Of a DNA stretch of 64,000 bases, positions 1 to 12,170 are shown in pieces. The first letter of the stretch is position 1. Each line of letters starts with the position of its first letter. The notes under the pieces are model-generated. The model was not told the origin of the DNA. It made no database searches and worked only from the letters and a program-made list of their open reading frames with translations. The position numbers and the translations under genes were made by a program. The DNA is from Azolla pinnata (taxonomy: Eukaryota > Streptophyta > Polypodiopsida > Salviniales > Salviniaceae): assembly GCA_037176905.1 (NCBI GenBank), contig JBBBWG010001114.1:1-64000 (forward strand), written 5' to 3'.

Positions 1-470
1 AGGAGGAATGGGGGTGAAGGAAGGAATGAAGGCATGCATGCATGGAAGGAGGAAGGGGGGGCATGAATGCAGGCATGGTAGGATGAATGGGGGTGCATGA
101 ATGCATGCATGCATGCATGGAAGGATGAATGGGTGGCATGAATGCATGGAAGGATGAATGGGGGGGGGCATGAATGCATGCATGGTAGGATGAATGGGGG
201 TGCATGAATGCATGCATGCATGGAAGGATGAATGGGGGTGCATGAATGCATGCATGGTAGGATGAATGGGGGGGCATGCATTCATGCATGGAAGGATGAA
301 TGGGGGGGGCATGAATGCATGGTAGGATGAATGGGGGGGGGGCATGAATGCATGGTAGGAAGGATGATGCATGGCTGGATGAATGGCGGGGGGCATGGAC
401 GAATGCCATGCATGGGATGCATGCACATGCGGGATGTGCATGCATGATGTGGATGATGGGAGATGTTGAG
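1..470. repeat. GCATG/GGATGAATGGGG tandem repeat
   Basis: A degenerate minisatellite. Units contain GGATGAATGGGGG followed by GCATGAATGCATGCATGG, with a variable G-run and variable numbers of the self-complementary GCATGC core. Roughly a dozen units can be seen. It contains no plausible gene. Confidence 0.85.
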
Positions 471-483
471 TGATTGCGACCCG

Positions 484-508
484 GAGAGAGAGAGAGAGAG
501 AGAGAGAT
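484..508. repeat. (GA)n microsatellite
   Basis: An uninterrupted GA dinucleotide run. It is followed by purine-rich GAGA tracts to about 590. Confidence 0.9.
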
Positions 509-831
509 GGAAAGGGCGCGAACATAAAGAAACAAAAAGAAGTGTGGGCCCCGCAGCGGAGAAAGAGAGAAAAAGAGAGAAGAGAGAGAATGTGGTGGTC
601 CTGAAGGGCAAAAAGATGCACATCAAACGCACCACATCAACACAAATTGAAACAAAATACGATTTTTTTAAAAAAAATGGAAGCCCAGACCAAACCCAAA
701 CCAATAAAATAAACACTCGACCGAATAAAAAAGTGGTTTAATAATGCGAATAAAATAAGAAGAAAGATGAAGAGAGAAGGGCACAAAGAATGACTCTTTT
801 TCTCTTTTGTGTTTTTTGGTGAAAGAAAAAG

Positions 832-860
<29 letters not shown>
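832..860. repeat. (CA)n microsatellite
   Basis: An uninterrupted CA run of about 29 bases. About 35 bases downstream lies a TATATAAAG sequence (near 897-905). It resembles a TATA box, but it sits 1.4 kb upstream of the KNOX start codon, so its use is unproven. Confidence 0.85.
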
Positions 861-862
<2 letters not shown>

Positions 863-1210
863 GACACCTAACCTTGGCAGAGAGGCTCCTCACTTCTATA
901 TAAAGCAAATTAATTTCCTCAATTGTTTTTTCCGCTTATTTTAGGAAACCAAAATGGATCGATTTTCGGCTGGATGTTATGCATGCATGCATCATTGCTT
1001 CACATTGTTCACAATCATTTTGACAGAAGAAGAAGAAATGCCCCACGAATAATGAGCCCACAAAAAAGAAAGCGCAAAAAAAGAAAGGACCAAGAAGAAG
1101 GAAAAACAGCACGAGGTGGAAAAGAGAAGGGGAAAGGAGGGAAAAAGCAAAAAAGGCCAAAAAACAAAAAGGGCCCAGAAATTGAATAAAGAGAAAAAAG
1201 GAGGGAAAAA

Positions 1211-1445
1211 ACAACAACAACAACAATAGTAATAATAATAATAATAGTAATAGTAATAACAATAATAATAATAATAGTAATAGTAATAACAATAATAATA
1301 ATAATAGTAATAATAATAGTAGTAATAGTAATAATAATAGTAGTAGTAATAATAATAATAGTAGTAGTAATAATAATAATATTATTATTATTATGATTAA
1401 TCATCACCATCGACATGATCACCACCATCGACATGATCACCATCA
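1211..1445. repeat. (AAT/AGT)n trinucleotide array and ATCACCATCGACATG repeats
   Basis: AAC repeats give way to a long interspersed AAT/AGT trinucleotide array, then ATT repeats (1381-1394). A short tandem repeat of a 19-base ATCACCACCATCGACATG-type unit follows. The long open frames here are poly-Leu, poly-Ile or poly-Asn artefacts of the repeat. The DNA from 1600 to 1790 is CT-rich and probably close to the KNOX promoter or leader. Confidence 0.85.
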
Positions 1446-2347
1446 TCCTCCTCTTCATCATCATAATTATGGTCGTCTCCGTCATAATAATAACAAATAA
1501 CAATAAAATTAAAAGCTTTCGATTGATGGCCCCTGCGGGGCGGAGGGCCTGGTGCCCGGTGTAAACCGACCCTTAAAAATTGAACAGCCCCGAAAATCAT
1601 CATCTTCCTCTTTCTTCTCCTTTCCTTCTCTCCTTCTTCCTTCTCCTTCCTCCTCCCGACTCCGAAGGGCTATGGCTATGGTTTCTGCTGCTCCTCCTCC
1701 TCTTCCTGCTTCTGCTTCCGCTTCTTCTGCTCCTTCTGCTTCTTCTGCTTCTTCTTCGTCTTCTTTCTTCTGCTCTGATCCATCGCTCTTCTAGCCGCTC
1801 CTCGCACATTTAGGCTAGGTCCCCGTTCTGCACAGGATTAGGGTTGGACTGCCTCGACTGGCGCAGCTTCCTCTCAGGGGGGGGGCCCTCCATTGCGCGC
1901 ACCATTGGTTTCGCTCGTATAAAGAGAAGACTCGCTTCTTCTTCCCCTCCCCGAAACCTGCAGAAGGGAAATCATCGGCTTCATTCAGCGCCTGCTGGTA
2001 ATTCCACGCGAGCTCCGGGAAGAGCTCAATCGGCAGCGTCGTTCCGGAATTCTGCTGCGGCCTTTCCCGCTTGCGGCGGCTTGAAACTGGATTTTGATTC
2101 GGCTTGCGGTTGCTCGGCGGAGGAGTGGTTTGGATTCGTTCCGCGCGAGCTCCGCAGCAGCTTACACAGGAGGAATGAGAAGCGATCGTTCATTCTCCGC
2201 AAGATTGCATGCCAATTAGGGTTTCGTACGAGCAGCGGAGGGTTGCGGATCACAGGATCGAGCTAGAGCTATACAGAATTGAAGCGAGGACTTCCTCCTG
2301 TTTTGTCTGTGTTGATCGTGGTGCAGGAAGCTTGCGGTAGGTCGGCT

Positions 2348-5300
2348 ATGGAGGATCAGAAAGCTCCCATATGGCTCACCAATAGCAATAACAACAGTCT
2401 CTCGAATTCTGATCGGAGTACGAATCACGGCCACCCCTACCATCATCATCATAATCAGAATCTGCAGCAGATTGTGAAACATCATCATCATGCACAACAA
2501 CAAGATATTAAGGACGCTGAGAAACCATGGAACAGTAACCCTAACTCCAGAGAATTCAATATCCACCAGCCCCATGGCTTCTTGCATCTTAATCCTGAAA
2601 CCATTCCGGCTTCTTCTTCTTCTTCTACTCCTCCTCCTGCAAACCCTAACAATATCAATACGGATCTTCATCAAACGAGCGACAACAACATTGCTGTACA
2701 GACAGATCAAGTTCATCAAACGAGTAATAGTAGCATCACTGCCCAGGCAGAGCTGCTCAATCACAATCGCCATAGCCATGGCTTGAACAATTTATCGAGC
2801 TCGGATCCTCTCTCTGTATCTGCTCCACCGTCCCTGCAATGCCTTCTTCAACCAAACACTTCATCCTCCTCCTCCTCCTCCTCGTCGCTATCATCATCGT
2901 CTTCTTCACTCTCATCTTCAGCATCGTTATCATCGAGATTGAAAGCAGAGATTACGGTACACCCTCTGTATAATCAGCTCCTTTCTGCGCATGTCGCTTG
3001 TCTTCGTATTGCAACGCCTGTGGATCAGCTACCATTGATCGATGCTCAGATCGCTCGTTCTCCTCAGATTAGTTCCAAATACCTTCAAATACTTAGCAAT
3101 GCAAACTCGGGGAATAATATGAATCAGAAGTCGCTTGATGGTAGTGAAGACAGAGAAGAACTCGACCAATTCATGGTGAGTAGAGTCATGTTTCTTCCAT
3201 TTTCTTCTTCTCCGCTACATACACATACGCATATCATTGTAATCCTATACCTATACAAGTACGCGATCATCCTGTGTGTGGCGCTGTATAATTCTCTTGT
3301 GTAGAATCAATTCATACTGTTACCTAAATAGAAGAATCGTTCATGAAGTACAAATCATGCCTGTTTGCATGAGATTTACGCGTATAACTTATGCGTGTTT
3401 AAATCTTTTTCGTACTGATCTTTATACTGTCATAGAAATAGTGTGCGCCTACAGGAGATGTACGTGCGCAAATGTATGTATACATAAGGAAGAATCGTAC
3501 AGAAGACTACCCACCAAAATCATGTATTGCATCAACGTGTTGATTCTGTCTGATCCCTTCGTGTTTTGCAGGCACACTATGTTCTCCTTCTCTGCTCATT
3601 CAAGGAGCAGCTTCAGCAACACGTGAAGGTGCACGCCATGGAAGCTGTGATGGCCTGCTGGGACCTTGAGCAATCTCTGCTAAGCCTAACAGGTAGCCTC
3701 GAATTGATCACTGGAGCTTTTAAGTGCAGTCTTTCTCGCTGAAGCTCATAATTACCCTAATCCTTCCTGCCATGTGAAGCCAAAGTACTCTGTGAGCTGT
3801 AAAACCCTTGATCGATATCAACTCTAATCAGTCTGAGTGGCCCTTCAATTATGTCTAGTGATGTTTATGTCTGCAAATGTTCCAAGTCATTGGTATCATA
3901 CAATTTCAACTATTGTTTTCTAGCCGAAAAATTACATTTTGTGGATACACAGATTCATCTAGATTCGTGATTCAGGAACGGAAAGAAGGAAAGGTTAATG
4001 TGGTGACAGAGATTCTGATGATTGATCTTCCTGAGCAGGCGTTTCACCTGGAGAAGCTTCAGGAGCCACCATGTCCGATGACGACGACGACTATGGCTAT
4101 GGTGTTGGTGGTCGTGAAGATGATCTTGGGAGCAGTATGCTCGTCGACAGCATCAATGGTCATCATCATGACCTTGGTGGGTATGGACCTCTTATTCCCA
4201 CGGAAACAGAGAGAACTCTTATGGAGAAGGTCCGGCAAGAGCTCAAGAACGAGCTGAAAAACGTAAGAATCAGATTAAAGTCAATCAGGATTCTCGAATT
4301 CTAAATGTTAATCATCAATTAACATTCTCTAATTCTGATTATAATAAACTAGCCCTCCACATTTCATCGTTAATCATCAATTTACTGATTGCTCGTTGAT
4401 AAATGTTTGTCTCTGATCATCAACCACCAATCACCAGCTGCAAATTGTCAATGACTGATCAGCACAAAATTGATCAACACTAATCATCAATCATCAATCC
4501 AGTCACCAATCCAAATCACTAATTATCCGTAATCACCAACTGATCTAGTTAATTGCCCATCGCCTATATCACGAATTGCTAAATTATGTCGATGACTCAT
4601 CACCCATTCTTCTTCACTCTTCAGTCGCTCTTCAACAATCAGAAATTACTAGTAACTAATCATTAATGATTAATCTCCAATAAGTGATCACCAGTATCAA
4701 TAACTAATGACTAAACACTAATTGCTAATAGCTAATCACAAATCCCGGTTCCTTTTAAGTAATATTTCTGTATTGATCATCAACCAGTGATCACCGATTG
4801 TAGTTATTGATCACTAAAACAAGTCTTGTCATAATCACCCATCAGTATTACCAAACAATAATCACTAGTCACGTGCTACACAATATAACCACTTACCATT
4901 GGCAACTGGTCAATCCTCAAAAATCGATAATTGACAATCGATTATTAATCATTGTTTGCCATCATCAGTCACCAGCCCATTGTCAATCATCAACCATCAA
5001 TCATTGATACCCACTTTAATAAGTAGTTACGATTAATTAATGCTGCAAGGCCTACAACATTGTACTGCTTGATAGGGTCGAGAAAATAACCTCGGTATTC
5101 TCGCTATATAAGTTATGAAAAGAAATCATTCTCGGTTATAAATAGCTAATACTAAGTGATGTAGCTGTTGGCATCATCCCGATTCCCTGATGTTATAGAA
5201 GGTAGATCTTTTTGTTGCCGTAAGGATTGCAATTACTCCCTGTGTTATTTTAAAAGCTGTAGCGTATCATCTTCGAGAGTGGCTCCCATTATTTTGCATG

Positions 5301-8300
5301 ATTTGTTCCTTGTATCTACTATCGAACAGAACATGTTTGGTATGCTTCCAACCACCAGACTTGCATTGAACTCAACTTTTTTGTCCTGCCTCCAACTCCA
5401 ACTCTAATATTGAACTAAACATTTTTGTCCTGCGTTCAACCTTAATATTGAACTAAACATTTTTGTCCTGCGTTCAACCTTAATATTGAACTAAACATAC
5501 CGAGGTTTTGGCATAATGAGAGGGATATTAAATTTGTTTTATGTAGGGATACAAGGACAGGATTGTGGATGTGAGAGAGGAAATTCTCAGAAAGCGCAGG
5601 GCAGGGAAGCTGCCTGGAGACACAACCTCTGTGCTCAAATCATGGTGGCATTGTCATGCCAAATGGCCTTATCCAACGGTAAGTGTTTCTGACTTCATCA
5701 TTCTTCTAGGTTTAGTCATAAATTGTAATAGTGCTCAATCATTTTTAGCTCTCTTACCTACTCTCAATTGGTAATGCCCGTTTCCCTAAGTTCCGTTTCT
5801 AATTTTTAGACCTTTCGCCATTTACTAGGATGATATTTTACCCTGACATTATGTTCTAAGATCAAAAGCATTTTACAATGGTGAGGGTTGTTAACATTTG
5901 TTGTAGACGAGTTTTAGTAAGAATATACAGAGGTTCGAGGGCAGACCCTTATTAATGTACCGTCAAGATGGACCGAATTTTCATAATTCGGAACTAACCA
6001 TTTCCCGATTGCCATGTGTGTATATGCCAACTTTATGAGGCTACTTTCTCTCTAGAAAAGCCTTTATTAATGAAACTTGAATGAAATGGATGGAACATTC
6101 TCTAGGTCAACCCCTGTGAACTAAAAGTCAATCTACGTGTATTCCCTTTAGCTAGCTGTTTATCACCTTTAATAAATGGCATCTTCTCTTTTAGAGAAGC
6201 CTTTATACATGAAAGTTTGATGAATCATATTTAGAGAAGCCTTTATTACATGAAAGTTTACTAAATGGCATCTTTTACTATGCAAATGGTCGTCGAACCC
6301 TTGAATCTCTGACTTAGCCTCCTAGGGTCCTTTGGTCTATGGTTAGTTCCTAGCACCTACTCATAGCCCCCCCCCACATGAGCAAGTCCACAGCTATTTG
6401 CACACAGCTTATGTCAATCTATTGTTTTCCTCAGATTCAAGACCAATCCCCACGGAATCAGTAACCAAAGCTCGTAATGTATCAAGATGGGTAGGGGTTA
6501 AAAGATTTTCCTAGTTTCCACCGTACCCAAAATTTGAGTAAAACTTCTAGTTTTTCTGAAAAGTGCACCACCTAGCTTGGATACAAAGACCCTGTTCTCG
6601 AGAACTTACCATAAAGCAAGATTCTTTCTTACATCTTTTGAAAACTATCTAAACATGGCTACATATAATATAGCATTCTTGCTCTCGGGTCTATAATGTC
6701 GAGCTTGGTGTTCTCTGTGGTTTGTGGCCAAGTCAAGTGTAGCATTTCTAGAAATATTGTTTTGAAAGTCAATGGCTAATCCATAATGCAACGTGAAAAC
6801 TATGGGTAAACATTAGTGTACAACGAGTGTTATAAGTTTGTTAAGGATATATTCCATAATTTTGTAAAACTGAATAATATAATAGATGTTTCCTTGCTCC
6901 CACTATTATTCCTAGCTCACAAAATTATTTAAAACAAGAAAATCTATTCATTAGCACCACAAGATTGTCAACTCTACATTGAAACTATTAAATATAACAT
7001 ACCTTATTCAATTTATTTCACTAACATCCTCAAGCGGGTGGTGGACATTGCCAAGGACATGGTGGTATCGTCACTTTGGCATACCTCTTACATATTAAAG
7101 AACAAATGATAATTCCATTTTAGATAAATAATCAATCATCTCAAAACCAGACTCACCTTGAATCATGTTATATTGTCCCTGTAACAAGGATCATATCAGA
7201 GTAAACACCAACTACAATTTTATCTAGATGAGTCTCTCTTCCTTCAAACACTTCAACACATTTAGCTTTCCAAATAAATAACATTGTTGTGAAAATAATT
7301 AGTTTCCGAATCCAGACACCACTATTATATCCTTGTATTCCATTTGTGTTATAATAATCATTTCAAAATCTGTGAAATACCTAGAACATTGGCTTTTTTA
7401 CCTCTTTTTCGCCAATACAAAATACACTTGCAATGTAAAGTCTCACTTGCCTAGCATTGTTACACGCCCATAAACAATGTACTGCAGATTCTTTGTACTT
7501 AAATGATATTCATGCATACTTTATTCTTGACCTATCTCAAAAAGTTGAAGTTACGGTAAAACAATAGTCATATAAACACACAAAATTCTTCTTGGTTATT
7601 TCTATATCATGTTTATACAAAATAAAATTATAATAATTGATGATAAGCCAGGTTTTATGGAGTGAGACATACTTAAAGGCATATGATACAAGTAGGATAC
7701 ATCAAACAAATTTGACAATATACAAAAGAAATGTCAAATTCCTTACAAGAAACAAGCCCTTTCCAACATATTCTACTCAAATAAGTTTATCAATATTTTC
7801 TAGTTTTTAAAAATATATTTTGTTATTAGTTATCAAAATATTACAATTTATAAAAACATGATCAAAACTATTCACAATGATCCCAAAGTCAAATCATTCA
7901 TTATGCCCATAGAAAACAAATTTCAGCTTGTAATGTCTAGTTTAAACATCAATAATATAAAATAAGATTACATGTCACTTGGATTTATCAAAGATTGCAA
8001 TATGCACCTTCAACAATTGGATCTATGATAAAGGGTCAATTTTGGATAAAACCATAGCAATAGCCTACCACTATTAACATCAAACTGAGGTAAACCATAA
8101 ATTCTAAGCCTAAATCTTGGTATATCAAAATTTAAAAATAGTCTCGCTCCACCGAGGGTAAATTCCTTTCATTTGGTTAAAACTACCCAACCTACAACAT
8201 CCTATTGCTAAATAATAGTTAGCACTTGATTCCATGGAATAGATTTTTGTTTTCATCATACTGACTTGGTTTATAAGCTTTAACAAATATATTTCTTTTA

Positions 8301-11300
8301 TTTTTCAACTATCTTCCACTTGGTATTAAAAATGTCTAGAGGCTAAGTACATATTTGCTTTTATATTACCATAAATATTCCAGGGTTATTTTTGTTGTTC
8401 CACCTTTTTTAATAATAAAGAATATGGTTAAAAAGGCCATGTCACCCTTAAAAGATAGTTAATTTCAGTATTTAGAGCACAAAGTTGTTATCTCTCCATT
8501 AAAAAATCTTTACAAGTTTATTGAGAGTCATTTCAATGCCCACTCATAGACTGTACACCACCTTTGCCAGTTTAAATTGGTTATTTTTTACTCTTTTATT
8601 ACCGTTTTGTAGTATTATTTCTTGTCTCTTCAAAGATATACTTACAGCTAAGGGAGGAAGAAAAAACAAACAAGGTAGTTGAAATTCCCAGTTTACCACC
8701 AAGTTAAATAAGTGAAGCACGCTTCACTTGGAAAGTCTTTAAACACTTAATAAATTATATATTTTTCAAAATAGTTGGGTCTAATTGTCCAACAATACTA
8801 TGAAATTGACTCATAGATCCATTTTGACAAGATTGGTGAAACTACTTCCACTAGGGAAGTCATAGCTCCTTACATAACTAGGTTGTATCAATTAATTTTC
8901 CAAATAGATTGTAATGTAGTGGAGTCCTTTATACAAATGTTAATGAGGTTCACATTTTAATTTTCACTGACAATGGATCTTCCCTAAATCTTATAAACCA
9001 AATTTGTTTGGTTTAGTTCAAATTTTAATGCCTTTAGGTCCCATGTAGACCAGTGTGCTACCCCCATTGGAATTCTTTTCCCTTTTCAAACAGATGCAAG
9101 CATGCACAAAACCCTCTTTGAAATTTGTTGTGTTATCTTGCATTTCCATAGACAATGAGTAATTAACCCTTCTTTTTCTTCTTCTTGACAACTTCAGCCA
9201 TTTTCTTATGCATATGGTTGTTTGCATAGTTAGTCATTGAAAGAAAATAATGCTATGTGATTGTTCTTTATACCACAAGTTCTTCCAATACCGGTTCGAA
9301 AAAAGTTTACAGTTCCAGGTCTTTTTCGGTTTTGTTCTAGTATAATCATGTGTCCCAAACAAACTATACATTGGAACAATTGGACACATTTTTTGTAGCT
9401 ACTAAATCCTTTTGGGAAATATAATTTGCAAATGCACAAAATTTCATTTGAAATTTAAAGCAATATGACATTAATACTTAGAGAAATATAATTTAGGTCC
9501 TTTGACACTAATCAGTTGAGCATTTAAAATTTATCTATTGGTTCTATAAACATTAAATAAAAAAGGGGAATATGGTGTAAGATAAATCTTTATGAAGTTT
9601 TTATATCATGAGCACCATTTTGTATGCGTTGCATATAACTTCAAAATTTTATGTTGTCAATAAATAATCCACAATTTAAAGAAACTAGATGCCCATCAAG
9701 TAACATGAAAGCATGTTCTTATCCCATGATTTTACAAATATTGTTACTTTTTCTTCCTTATGAAAGTTCGAGTTTTACTGTTAATCGAAAAATGCTCATT
9801 CAACTACATTGAAGAGAGGATGGCGTTATGCTAAATATTTACCTCATAAACTATTAGTAGATATATTGTATATATTATCTCTTTGATTCATGAATGTTTA
9901 CTATGGTTATGATGACACACTATGGTTTTTATGGTAATAATTTATACTTGAAAGGTTCCTTGTTTGAAATTTTGTCATTGTCCATGGAAGGGAACAATCT
10001 AGATGGGCTAATATTATAAGGTGTCTTAGAATAATAGGATGTTATATTCCAAATTTGCCAAATTAATTACCTTCATAGTTTCTATTGGTGTCTCCCAAAC
10101 ATCACTTGAAAGACATAGCAACACTAGGCTTTAGTATGACCCATAACCTTCAAGATGTTACATAGCCAACATGTATTTTTCTGAAAATGCTCTTCATGTC
10201 TCAACCATAAACCTAGTAGTTGGACTTTTGGGTATCATACAACATCACTATTAACCATCTATAACGTATAACATCTGTTGGTAAATGCAAATTACACAGC
10301 TTCTTCCAGAATCTATGCCATGTGTATGCTGAAAAGTGTTTTTAAGAAGGCAAGCTTTGCTGAGTTGTAGCCATCAAAATGTGATGTACAAGCTTCGGTG
10401 TTTATTAGAAGAACGATATCATCTTAGGTTGGTCGGTTTGTTGAAAAGGATCGACACAATACTCTTTGGCTAGGACCCAGTGGAGCTTTTATAATGACCA
10501 TTCTCTATACACCACATTCGTTTGACCACCATATGTGGATTTAGGTCAATATTCCAGAACTCTAATTCACATGATGAAGAGTAAAGCCCATGGAACATAT
10601 GAATGCCTGGTCATACCTAACTGTGCAAATTTTCTGATGTGATGGATTGCTCCATAAACAAGGATTATAATGATTTGTGTTTGTGCTTCTCCTTGAACTT
10701 GACTGTTGGGGAATCATTCGTATTTGCCAAGTGAAGAGAATAACAATGTTGTATGCCATATATGTGATATGATGCATCGCTTGACCTAGGCAAAATCAAT
10801 CGCATCAATCCCAGGTGTACATATATATACAATTGAGGTCGACTTGGGGCTGTAGAGAATAGTTAAAAGGAATCGCCTTTCCAATAATACTCTATTTTTT
10901 ACAGGAAAGGGTACCTTGACTAATTGATAAAGTGGTTAAATAACGTGCCAGATATTGTCCTTCAATTTTAAATTAAATTAACCAAAACATGCACAATTGT
11001 TTAGACTTTTATTACTATCATATGGTGAAAACTTTAGACACAATGAGCTGTCCCGGTTGCATGACAAATGCATCTTGAGACATTGTAGGTAAACTATACT
11101 GAATAGAATTATTTTGTCACATATCTCCATGTTGAAAAGTACAATATTCGTTTCCTGAAAAGTGGAAGAACCTCCATATATAAACATTGTCACACTTTTA
11201 TTTAAGGTAATAGTAATATTCGTTATAATTTTCTAAGTTATAACATGAAATCTATAGAATCATTCTTCTAATTGCATAAGTTTTGCAAATCAGAGTGGTG

Positions 11301-12170
11301 AATTGTCCTATCATAGATTAGCGCTATGTTATATCAATGTATAATACAATCAAATCGGTGGTTTCAAACGACAAATGGGGCCACAGCTCTTTGGATTCTA
11401 AAAATTATGTGAGACGCCAACACCCATCACACATTTGATTAGAAAACATAATTGGTACTGCATTGAAGTCATTCTTTGGAATATTTAATTTTAACTTAAG
11501 TGCTACTGTATGTGGTCGTTTGAGTTAATATAGCAGCCCGTTTTTGTCATTATCAAGGTAATTGGTTGATGCGACTGCTGACATCATTCTTTTACCTTGC
11601 GTTGTTCTAAATTCTTGATCAATCAGCGTAATACATCTCGTCGAGAAGCGTAATACATCTTCATGCGAAATGTAATATCATCATGTAATTTCTCATAGGA
11701 CCTCGTCAAAAACTTGAAGCTCTTACAAATAATACAGAGAATAGCGAGTTCAATATGATTTCTCTCAATGTTCATGGATGATGCATATATCGTTTGGCTG
11801 TTTGAGTGAGAGTTTCTAGAAATGAAAGGTATGCCCTTTTAATTAGAGAAAATAGTTCAGCTCCTTCTGTTTGCACAACTACTAGCTGTAAACTTACTGA
11901 GAAAAAAAAATGTAGTTTCTAGGATCATCCAATGCAATATAATTAGTTTATATTGTTTGTGATTGAGGATACAAACACTTGTAAGAGAGAAAACAGCCAT
12001 GGTTATATACTTTCAACATGTACGACCAGGAGGACGAGAAGGCAAGGCTTGTTCAGGAAACAGGGTTACAATTGAAACAAATAAACAATTGGTTCATCAA
12101 CCAGCGGAAGAGGAATTGGCACAGCAACCCATCATCGTCCTCTTCACTCAAGTCCAAACGTAAACGATAA
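2348..12170 (+). CDS. KNAT3-like: Class II KNOX homeodomain transcription factor (KNAT3/4/5-like)
   Basis: A TALE homeodomain transcription factor of the nucleus. Class II KNOX proteins act with BELL partners in differentiation, opposite to class I meristem KNOX. Exons read: 2348-3175, 3572-3692, 4039-4262, 5547-5678, 12030-12170, giving about 481 aa in one frame. The N-terminal 200 residues are low complexity (His, Asn, Gln and Ser runs). The KNOX1 domain is about 202-245, beginning [18 protein letters not shown]2 is about 274-318, with [17 protein letters not shown] and [18 protein letters not shown] and an acidic stretch follow. The ELK domain is about 380-405. The homeodomain runs to about 468, with the PYP extension (WPYPT) and recognition helix [12 protein letters not shown] (N455-W465). 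[16 protein letters not shown] is the class II signature. The ATG at 2348 is chosen because MEDQKAPIW lies in frame and the upstream frame lacks an ATG. The last intron splits the homeobox and is 6.35 kb. The C-terminus ends in SKRKR. The gene looks intact. Confidence 0.95.
4263..5546 (+). repeat. KNOX intron 3: AATCATCAATCACC low complexity and a 38-bp tandem repeat
   Basis: From about 4300 to 5010 the intron is a degenerate low-complexity sequence built from words such as ATCATCAATCACCAAT, with no coding sense. At about 5376-5501 a 38-base unit (core TTTTTGTCCTGCGTTCAACC then TTAATATTGAACTAAACA) occurs about three times in tandem. Confidence 0.7.
5679..12029 (+). other. KNOX intron 4 (6.35 kb) inside the homeobox
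   Basis: An AT-rich intron with donor ACG|GTAAGT and acceptor CCAG|GAGGAC. Near 6050-6260 a short motif, AGAAGCCTTTATTA(C)ATGAAA, is repeated three times. Patches such as 6290-6560 and 7000-7130 are more complex and may be decayed repeats. I could not recognise a coding domain or matching terminal repeats on either strand. No nested gene is supported. Confidence 0.6.

Noticed and set aside
936-1503. Minus-strand open frames rich in Leu, Ile and Asn
   Set aside because: Products of the AAT/AGT trinucleotide array, with no domain.
7000-9450. Possible decayed retroelement within the KNOX intron
   Set aside because: Some patches hint at former coding sequence, but no recognisable domain order or terminal repeats were found, so no element is named.
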